From the NCBI GenBank assembly GCA_943371965.1, contig CALRWV020000005.1, positions 240,208-304,207 of the forward strand: 64,000 nucleotides of DNA, in the 5' to 3' direction. Positions 58,547 through 64,000 of this stretch are shown here, in pieces. Position 1 is the first letter of the stretch. Each line of letters begins with the position of its first letter. Both the position numbers and the translations under genes were made by a program. The stretch is from CALRWV02 sp943371965 (GTDB lineage Bacteria > Bacteroidota > JABWAT01). Below the pieces are notes generated by a model. The model had not been told where the DNA came from and did not search any database. It saw only the letters and a program-made list of their open reading frames with translations.

Positions 58547-59133
58547 CAGTGACCTTTGCTAAGTTGATAGGTGGATTCAAGTTCTGTAAACCGGTCCCAA
58601 AACCAGTTTTTCCGTTCCGCCGGTGGAATTTGGAGAATCTTCATTTTATTCCGGATTTCTGAAAGCGCATCCAGAAACAATTCTTCATCATCAGGAATTG
58701 CATCTTCCAGATTTTTCCGCAGATAGGAAAGATAAGCGGGACCTTTTCCGTTTCCTGAAATGGCAATCTGAAAATCATTCCGTCTGACAACTGAACCTGC
58801 AAACCAGTCGCACCGGTCATTCACATCAACCACGTTGACCAGAATATTCAGTGATTTTGAAGTTTGATAAACCGTTTCATTAACGGTTGGATTATCAGTT
58901 GCAGCAATAACCAGAAATGAATTTGCAATAAATTCCGGTTTGAAATTTTCAGGAATCCATTTTCCATTAAGGTGATTCAGAAGTTCTTTTGCTTCACTTG
59001 AAATGTCCGGCGAAACGACAGTCAGGACTGCACCGGTTCCTTCCAGACTTTTGATTTTGTCGGCAGCAATTTTACCGCCGCCGATGATAATGACAACTTT
59101 TTTATCAAGCTTCATAAACATGGGATAGAGCAT
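58546..59133 (-). CDS. Precorrin-2 dehydrogenase / sirohydrochlorin ferrochelatase (Met8/CysG N-terminal type)
   Basis: A 195-residue enzyme for the last steps of siroheme: NAD-dependent oxidation of precorrin-2 and iron insertion. The Rossmann motif VVIIIGGGKIAADKIKSL lies at the N-terminus, and VNVVDVNDRCDWFAGSVV is the family signature around the catalytic Asp. It overlaps cobA by 29 bp and the sulfite reductase gene by 1 bp, so all are translated together. The separate genes equal the two parts of CysG. Confidence 0.93.
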   Translation of the reverse strand: MLYPMFMKLDKKVVIIIGGGKIAADKIKSLEGTGAVLTVVSPDISSEAKELLNHLNGKWIPENFKPEFIANSFLVIAATDNPTVNETVYQTSKSLNILVNVVDVNDRCDWFAGSVVRRNDFQIAISGNGKGPAYLSYLRKNLEDAIPDDEELFLDALSEIRNKMKILQIPPAERKNWFWDRFTELESTYQLSKGH

Positions 59134-59902
59134 AGTCCGCCTCCTGTTTGGTTTGTGATAAAATGGCGTGGTAATTTACAGTTTCCCCGATGATGACCAG
59201 AACAGCAGCATCCTGTGAAGGTGAAATTTCATACGCCGTTGAAAGTGTTGCTGTGTGAACGACCTGATCATCATATCCACCATTTTCAATTACTGCCAAA
59301 GGAGTGTCGCGTTTCATTCCCGATTGAATCAGTTGGGATGAAATGGTCAGGAACGTTTTCCGTGCCATGAAAAAAACAAGCGTCCCTTTGTACTGACCCA
59401 ACCACTTGAAATCAATTTCATTCATGGACTGTTCATCTCCCGAAATTGCCATGAACGATCTTGAAACACCGCGGTGAGTTAATGGAATGGATGAATAAGA
59501 ACTGCAGGTTTGAAGTGCAGAAATTCCGGGAATAATTTCAAATGGAATTCCAGCCTGTGACAATGCCAGTGCCTCTTCCGATCCCCGTCCGAAAATGAGC
59601 GGATCACCGCCTTTCAGTCTAACAACCAGCTTTCCTGATTTTGCATGGGCGATCAATTTGTCATTGATCTGGTTTTGGGTCTGATAATGTTTTTCAGCTC
59701 TTTTCCCGACAAAAATAAGTTCTGCCAGTCTTTTGCTTTCAGATAGAAGTGATTGGGGAAGAAGCGCATCATATAGAATTACATCTGCCTGTTGAATCAG
59801 TTTCAGTGCTTTTACAGTGATCAGTTCAGCATCACCCGTTCCTGCTCCAACGATGTAAACTTTTCCTGAAGCCGTGTTGTTTGTTTGAAAGTTGTTAGTC
59901 AT
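59105..59902 (-). CDS. cobA: Uroporphyrinogen-III C-methyltransferase
   Basis: A 265-residue SAM-dependent methylase that makes precorrin-2. Signatures: KVYIVGAGTGDAELITVKA, VRLKGGDPLIFGRGSEE and GISALQTCSSYSSIPLTHRG. The frame is open to 60106, but the part above the chosen ATG reads through a hairpin repeat (59928-59996), so MTNNFQTNN is preferred as start. It lies between cysH and the precorrin-2 dehydrogenase gene in one operon. Confidence 0.95.
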   Translation of the reverse strand: MTNNFQTNNTASGKVYIVGAGTGDAELITVKALKLIQQADVILYDALLPQSLLSESKRLAELIFVGKRAEKHYQTQNQINDKLIAHAKSGKLVVRLKGGDPLIFGRGSEEALALSQAGIPFEIIPGISALQTCSSYSSIPLTHRGVSRSFMAISGDEQSMNEIDFKWLGQYKGTLVFFMARKTFLTISSQLIQSGMKRDTPLAVIENGGYDDQVVHTATLSTAYEISPSQDAAVLVIIGETVNYHAILSQTKQEADYALSHVYEA

Positions 59903-59927
59903 AAAATTTCTTTTTGTGGTTTGATTA

Positions 59928-59996
59928 ATTATCAAATCGTTTGTCCTTCGATCCGTCATCTGACGGAAGGATGACACAAGCAAACGATTTGATAAT
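59928..59996. repeat. Hairpin element, CTTGTGTCAT-loop family, copy C
   Basis: ATTATCAAATCGTTTG pairs perfectly with CAAACGATTTGATAAT (16 bp). The inner part has CCGTCA/TGACGG. Copy B at 61279-61349 has the same core with a different stem (T-A replaced by C-G at one pair and others). It is inside the mRNA leader between cysH and cobA. Confidence 0.8.
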
Positions 59997-60047
59997 GAAT
60001 TATTAAAATATGTTTTCCTTCTGTCTCCGGTCTCCTGACTCCTGTTT

Positions 60048-60722
60048 TCACAAGTGAAGTCCGCATTCCTCTTTTTTCCCGTTCCATCTTCCTGAACGGT
60101 CATCATTTATTTTTCCAGTTTTGAGCGTACAATGTGTACAGCCGATACTTGAATATCCTTCATCAAAAAGCGGATGGACAGCAAGATTGTTTCTGGTGAT
60201 GTAATCGTAAATCTGTTTGCTTGTCCAATCCAGAATTGGATGGAATTTCATTTGTCCGCGTTTGTTCTTTTGCAGAATATCAAGGTTATTTCTGCTTTCA
60301 GTCTGTGAGCTTCTGATACCTGAAATCCACAAATCAAATTCATTCAGAATGGCATTCATCGGTTCAACTTTATTGATATCGCAGCATTTTTCATTATCTG
60401 TTTCCCAGGGCGTTTCGCCCAACAAGTCAAACAGTTCTGATTTGGATTTTGAGGGTTCAACAATCCTGATATTCAGATTCAGCTGATTTTTTAATTGCGT
60501 TGTGAATTTGATGGTTTCTGCAAAATGAAAACCGGTGTCCAAAAAAAGAATCTGTGCATCGGGTTGAACTTTTGAAACGAGATGCAGAAGGGCAGCGGAA
60601 AAAATTCCGAACGAAGAGGAAACTGCTATTCTGTTTGGTGGAAAATTTTCAAAAGCCCAGTGAAGCCTGTCTTCTGCGGAAAGTGATTTCAATAACTGGT
60701 TGTGTAAAGCGAGACTGTTCAT
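60048..60722 (-). CDS. cysH: Adenylyl-sulfate (APS) reductase, CysH family
   Basis: A 224-residue reductase that converts APS to sulfite. The paired Cys motifs CC (NEKCCDINKVEP) and CTHC, which bind a [4Fe-4S] cluster, separate it from PAPS reductases without a cluster; the catalytic Cys lies in the final ECGLH. SSSFGIFSAALLH is the substrate P-loop-like segment. The first 22 codons of the longer frame are not conserved; the ATG before NSLALHNQLL is used. First gene of the minus-strand operon. No sulfate adenylyltransferase gene is visible here. Confidence 0.93.
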   Translation of the reverse strand: MNSLALHNQLLKSLSAEDRLHWAFENFPPNRIAVSSSFGIFSAALLHLVSKVQPDAQILFLDTGFHFAETIKFTTQLKNQLNLNIRIVEPSKSKSELFDLLGETPWETDNEKCCDINKVEPMNAILNEFDLWISGIRSSQTESRNNLDILQKNKRGQMKFHPILDWTSKQIYDYITRNNLAVHPLFDEGYSSIGCTHCTLKTGKINDDRSGRWNGKKEECGLHL

Positions 60723-60793
60723 TAACGTGATTCCCTGAATTTTTTCTGATTGTTCAGGATTTCCTGCCGGTTGAAAAGTGGCAAACACACAAT

Positions 60794-60931
60794 GTGTTAG
60801 ACATCGGCAAATCAGAAATACTGAAGTATTGGGTTGAGAAAAATTATTTTTTGGGTGAAGAGTTGTTTGGAATCAACAACAGAATGCGGGACAACAACAG
60901 GCAGCGGGAATTGAAAAAGACCGGGAAATGA
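60794..60931 (+). pseudogene. Possible 3' remnant of a lost gene
   Basis: On the plus strand, antisense to and beyond the start of cysH, a frame encodes VLDIGKSEILKYWVEKNY, then FLGEELFGINNRMRD and NNRQRELKKTGK before a TGA. It has the texture of a real protein end, but has no start signal and I do not recognise it. The remainder of the 769-bp gap 60723-61491 holds two hairpin elements (61207-61349), four ATTGCATT copies and no other gene. Confidence 0.25.
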
Positions 60932-61206
60932 CAGCAGAATTGAACGAAAAACTGAATTTGGATTGATCCGGTATATCGTCTTTGAGAAGTGAGAAGTCAG
61001 GATTCATTGCATTACCTTTCAGGTAGTTGTTAAGTCGTAAATCTACTTGTTAACTGTAAAATGTTCGGCTCAAACGAACCGGACTGATGCAATAATAACA
61101 TTGATAATTATACAATGCAATAGTTTGTAAAAATTATTTTGTGTGGATAGTTCGAACCCTGTAACTTGAGTTAATGGCTGATTAATCATTGCATTAAACA
61201 AATGCA

Positions 61207-61280
61207 TGAAGGCTTAAAATATGTTTTTGCTTGTGTCATGGGAAGGTTCTCGAACCACAAAAACATATTTTAAGCCTTCA
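61207..61280. repeat. Hairpin element, CTTGTGTCAT-loop family, copy A
   Basis: A perfect 23-bp stem (61207-61229 with 61258-61280; TGAAGGCTTAAAATATG...). The loop starts CTTGTGTCATGGGAAGG and continues TTCTCGAACCA, linking this family with the REP-like hairpins at 1487 and 50512. Confidence 0.8.
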
Positions 61281-61349
61281 TTTTCAAACCGTTTGTCCTT
61301 CGATCCGTCAGCTGACGGATCGATGACACAAGCAAACGGTTTGAAAATG
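61279..61349. repeat. Hairpin element, CTTGTGTCAT-loop family, copy B
   Basis: CATTTTCAAACCGTTTG pairs perfectly with CAAACGGTTTGAAAATG (17 bp). The centre is the 22-bp palindrome around CCGTCAGCTGACGG. It directly follows copy A and resembles copy C at 59928. Confidence 0.8.
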
Positions 61350-61446
61350 AAAATACAAGACAGATTGATTAATATCCGAATAAAGAGTTAATATTAAATT
61401 ACCGGATGGTTTTAATCTGAAAGGAAATCTTGGGCAGCTAATAACT

Positions 61447-61476
61447 ATTCCGAATAATAGGATAATTATTCGGAAT
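61447..61476. terminator. Hairpin downstream of trhO
   Basis: ATTCCGAATAAT / ATTATTCGGAAT is a perfect 12-bp stem with a 6-nt loop, 16 bp after the trhO stop on the minus strand. The T-tract is weak, so a terminator role is only probable. Confidence 0.5.
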
Positions 61477-61491
61477 GGCTGGATTGTAAAC

Positions 61492-62412
61492 TTAAACAGT
61501 CTGGAATTTTTCCTGTTCTCTCCAACGTGCTTTCGGATGTTCGGCACATTCCTTTGAACAGGCGTGAAAAATTTCAGTTTCACAGTTTTCGCACACAATA
61601 ATCTGTTTGTTGCACATGGGGTTGGTGCAATTGATGTAACGGTCGGAAGCGGTTTTGCAGTGGGAACATTGTGAAATCACAGTATCTTCAAACTGATTGA
61701 CAACTACCGAAATCCGTCCGTCAAAAACATAACATTTACCTTCCCAATGAGGTCCGCCGGTCAACTGACCGTAACGGATAATGCCGCCATGAAGCTGATA
61801 AACGTGTTTGTATCCCGCTTCCAATAAAACTCCGGTTGCTTTTTCGCAACGGATTCCACCTGTACAATATGCCAGAATTTTTTTGTCTTTCGGTACATCA
61901 AGTGTTTTGACATAATCAGGAAAATCCCTGAAATGATCGATATCCGGAGTTATCGCACCTTTGAATTTTCCGATTGCAGATTCAAAATTATTCCGTGTAT
62001 CCAGAATAACGATATCCGGATCGGTTTCGATCATGTTTTTGAATTCTTCCGGTTCAAGATAGATTCCGGTTACCACATTCGGATCAATATCAGGGCGTCC
62101 CAAATTCACAATTTCTGATTTCGGACGGACGTGCATTTTTTTGAACGGATGTTTCAGATAAAGCTCAACCTTAAATTCCATATCAGCAAATTTAGGATCG
62201 GAATGCATGTATTCGATATAGGAATCCGTCAGTTCCTTTGTTCCGGAAACCGTACCGTTGATTCCTTCTTTTGCAACAATAATTCTTCCCAGCAAACCGA
62301 TCGATTTGCAGTAATCCAAATGCTGTTTCGCAAATTCTTCAGCATTTTCAATTGGTACATATTTGTAATAAAGAAGTACAACAACTTCCGGGTTGGTCTC
62401 TGTCACGGTCAT
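61492..62412 (-). CDS. trhO: tRNA uridine(34) hydroxylase, rhodanese-related (TrhO)
   Basis: A 306-residue TrhO (YceA family) that hydroxylates U34 of tRNA (ho5U). N-terminal acylphosphatase-like domain (IIVAKEGINGTVSG), rhodanese domain with LDTRNNFE and the active Cys in YCTGGIRCEKAT, and a C-terminal region with zinc-ribbon-like Cys clusters (CSHCKTASDRYINC...). AGGAT lies before the ATG. It stands alone on the minus strand. Confidence 0.95.
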   Translation of the reverse strand: MTVTETNPEVVVLLYYKYVPIENAEEFAKQHLDYCKSIGLLGRIIVAKEGINGTVSGTKELTDSYIEYMHSDPKFADMEFKVELYLKHPFKKMHVRPKSEIVNLGRPDIDPNVVTGIYLEPEEFKNMIETDPDIVILDTRNNFESAIGKFKGAITPDIDHFRDFPDYVKTLDVPKDKKILAYCTGGIRCEKATGVLLEAGYKHVYQLHGGIIRYGQLTGGPHWEGKCYVFDGRISVVVNQFEDTVISQCSHCKTASDRYINCTNPMCNKQIIVCENCETEIFHACSKECAEHPKARWREQEKFQTV

Positions 62413-62466
62413 TATCCTGTTAAAAATTTTTGAACTGCAAATTTAAGAAATTTTGGTGGAAATTCA

Positions 62467-62700
62467 GAATTGGGATTTATTGGATTAGGGGATTACAGGA
62501 TTTAGGTAAGAGGTTCAATAAAAAATCGACCGTCATTCCCATGAAAATGGGAATCCATGATTTTGAAATTTACTGGAAACAGTTGAAAAATGGATCCCCG
62601 CATTCGCGAGTATGACAGATTACTACTCAAATATTTAATTTAAATCAATCCCATAATCTATTAATCCAGAAAATCCCAATTCAGACCAATTCAGACAAAA
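62467..62700. repeat. Inverted GGATT/AATCC-period element with nested inverted repeat
   Basis: The left arm (62467-62503) repeats GGATT every 7-8 bp; the right arm (62641-62695) is its imperfect reverse complement and nearly matches the right arm at 18811-18861. Inside lies an 85-bp element, 62532-62616, whose ends GTCATTCCC...GGGAATCCAT and ATGGATCCCC...GTATGAC are imperfect inverted repeats; ATTCCCATGAAAATGGGAAT fits the Neisserial dRS3 consensus ATTCCC-N8-GGGAAT. Confidence 0.65.
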
Positions 62701-62722
62701 TTTCACTTCGGAATCAACTGGC

Positions 62723-62838
62723 AAAAAAAAACCCCGGCGACCAAACCGGGGCAAACCATGAAGATACAGAAAAGGAGAATCAAACAACTAATTTGCATTA
62801 GCTTTTTGACCGGATGATGTCTTCTAGTCATCACCTGA
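62723..62838 (-). ncRNA. Candidate small RNA with sigma70-like promoter, GNRA stem-loop and terminator
   Basis: Upstream on the minus strand are TTGACT (62867-62872) and TATTAT (62844-62849) with a 17-bp spacer. The predicted transcript of about 116 nt holds a GGTGATG/CATCATC hairpin, CTAAT-GCAA-ATTAG (GNRA tetraloop), an unpaired stretch TTCTCCTTTTC complementary to Shine-Dalgarno sequences, and ends with CCCCGG-N8-CCGGGG followed by nine T. No homolog is recognised. A 42-codon frame (MTRRHHPVKK...) spans it, but runs through the terminator and lacks a clear ribosome site. Confidence 0.45.
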
Positions 62839-62843
62839 GGACA

Positions 62844-62872
62844 ATAATAAAAGACATTATTTTAAAAGTCAA
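62844..62872 (-). promoter_or_regulatory. Near-consensus sigma70-type promoter of the candidate sRNA
   Basis: TTGACT-17 bp-TATTAT: five of six matches in each box. Such promoters are unusual for Bacteroidota mRNAs in this window, which lack clear -35 boxes. Confidence 0.5.
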
Positions 62873-63005
62873 GTAATCGTGGAAGCGATTTTCTATTTAA
62901 TTAAAGATTTAATTTTTCGAAACCCCTTACTTATTAATGTTATTCCTTGAATGGCTTTAATTATTAAATTGATAAAGAATTATCAAAATGATATGGTATT
63001 TGTTA

Positions 63006-63851
63006 TCAAATTAATATGGATTCGCCTTTTTCGAAATATTTTTTGCCTTCTGCAACCCTGCAAGATCTGGTTAATGGGTCATGTTCAAAGAACAAAATCC
63101 AGTTTTCTTCAAAGGCACGTTTCAGAAATTTTTTCTTTTCTTCCAGAATAACGAGAGGTTGAATATCATAACCCATAATCCAGGGAACTGGAATATGGGC
63201 TGAAGTTGGAATAAGATCGGCACAATAAGTAATGGTTGTTTCGCCACTGATAATTTTAACACACTGCATTCCGATGGTATGACCGTCAGAAGTTATGACA
63301 GAAATTCCGGGAAGTATTTCTTCATCACCTTCAACAAAATTCAACCGTTTGTGATTGACCAGAGCTTCAAAATTTTCAGGAAGATAACTTGCACGTTCCC
63401 GTTCGTTGGGATTAGTTGCCCAGTTATAATTTTTCTTCTGCACATAATACTGAGCATTTTCGAAAGTGGGAACAATTTCTTTTCCATCGAACTTGGTTGC
63501 GCCACCGGCATGGTCAAAATGCAGATGTGTCAGAATAACATCGGTTATATCCGATTCATTCAATCCGATTTCCCTGAGAGAATCATGAAGTGTATATTTT
63601 TCATTGGTTAGGTTGTACATCGCTTTTTGTTTATCATTCCATTTGTGACCCATTCCGGTATCAATCAGAATATTCCGGTCTTCAGTTTGGATGAGTAACG
63701 TGCGGAGAGCCATTTCAATTCTATTATCCGCGTCGGATGGAATTTGTTTGTCCCACAAAACTTTCGGAACCGTTCCAAACATGGCACCGCCGTCAAGAGC
63801 AAATCTGCCTGTTTCAATTGAATAGATATAGTTATCACCAAATTTTTTCAT
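63006..63851 (-). CDS. MBL-fold metallohydrolase
   Basis: A 281-residue metallo-beta-lactamase-fold hydrolase. The metal site THLHFDHAGG lies near residue 110, and further ligands in SDGHTIGMQ, TYCADLIP and FFEHDP; its N-terminal layout is of the lactonase/quorum-quenching-like subgroup, but the substrate cannot be told. A GTG three codons upstream (63860) is an alternative start. A heptamer array begins 20 bp upstream. Part of no visible operon. Confidence 0.88.
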   Translation of the reverse strand: MKKFGDNYIYSIETGRFALDGGAMFGTVPKVLWDKQIPSDADNRIEMALRTLLIQTEDRNILIDTGMGHKWNDKQKAMYNLTNEKYTLHDSLREIGLNESDITDVILTHLHFDHAGGATKFDGKEIVPTFENAQYYVQKKNYNWATNPNERERASYLPENFEALVNHKRLNFVEGDEEILPGISVITSDGHTIGMQCVKIISGETTITYCADLIPTSAHIPVPWIMGYDIQPLVILEEKKKFLKRAFEENWILFFEHDPLTRSCRVAEGKKYFEKGESILI

Positions 63852-63870
63852 AAGACTCACTTTTTAATTT

Positions 63871-64000
<130 letters not shown>

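Noticed and set aside
60723..61491. SAM or other riboswitch before cysH
   Set aside because: The 769-bp region contains hairpin repeats, but no kink-turn or conserved SAM riboswitch core was found.
62735..62828. Small minus-strand frame MTRRHHPVKKLM... within the candidate sRNA
   Set aside because: It runs through the terminator stem and T-tract and has no convincing ribosome binding site; an RNA is the better explanation.

Overview
The window is a low-GC stretch (about 38% by eye) of a chromosome from the Bacteroidota/Chlorobiota (FCB) group, most likely an Ignavibacteria-like lineage. Supporting signs are a secreted protein with the NYPNPFNPST type C-terminal sorting domain, a Bacteroidota-style -10 (TAnnTTTG) before yajC and before one small secreted gene, DUF2480 and DUF5683-like families, and frequent starts without a Shine-Dalgarno sequence. 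No species can be named. I see no rRNA, tRNA, phage, transposase or CRISPR array.

Layout. 0-10 kb: end of a YCF48-like beta-propeller protein, a TPR protein, two halves of a heterodimeric ABC exporter separated by rnz and a four-helix-bundle (S23/Avd-family) gene, and a Kef-type antiporter. 10-19 kb: htpG, a dead antitoxin gene, purE - M28 peptidase - purK, an M61 peptidase and two crotonase-family enzymes. 19-24 kb: cytochrome c maturation genes ccmB, C, D, E, F, where CcmE carries Cys instead of His in its heme motif. 24-33 kb: truA, a DUF433/DUF5615 toxin-antitoxin pair, a metallophosphatase-like lipoprotein, a trp cluster (trpD, rhodanese, trpC, trpF, two paralogous membrane proteins, trpB; no trpA, trpE or trpG), rnhB, yraN and an rmlA-like gene. 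34-44 kb: a small c-type heme protein, hsp20, a sorting-domain protein, yajC-ribBA, a DUF6934-like pair, tldD, an rpiB-like fusion, iscS/nifS-iscA. 44-53 kb: a hybrid sensor kinase - SDR - BFD-like ferredoxin - sensor kinase - OmpR-type regulator operon, followed by three secreted-protein genes that share one promoter architecture. 53.7-55.4 kb: an AT-rich islet encoding a small GTPase and two membrane proteins, the second SLATT-like. 55-64 kb, mostly minus strand: gapA, an assimilatory sulfate reduction/siroheme operon (cysH, cobA, precorrin-2 dehydrogenase, sulfite reductase), trhO, a probable small RNA, and an MBL hydrolase next to a perfect heptamer array.

How the parts fit. CcmB-F would mature c-type cytochromes, and the CxxCH protein at 34 kb is a possible client. 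The sulfate operon makes its own siroheme for the sulfite reductase it encodes. The kinase/regulator pair at 48-50 kb is the natural candidate to control the three downstream genes through direct repeats spaced 10 bp, as OmpR/PhoB regulators do.

The most unusual features are (i) the GTPase/2TM/SLATT-like islet, a candidate undescribed conflict system; (ii) the three-promoter regulon of secreted proteins; (iii) intergenic DNA built from imperfect repeats with a 7-bp period, a different heptamer at each locus, in two cases running into reading frames; (iv) three elements whose inverted arms are themselves palindromes, plus two hairpin families with compensatory stem changes; and (v) a candidate sRNA with a near-consensus promoter, an anti-Shine-Dalgarno stretch and a terminator.
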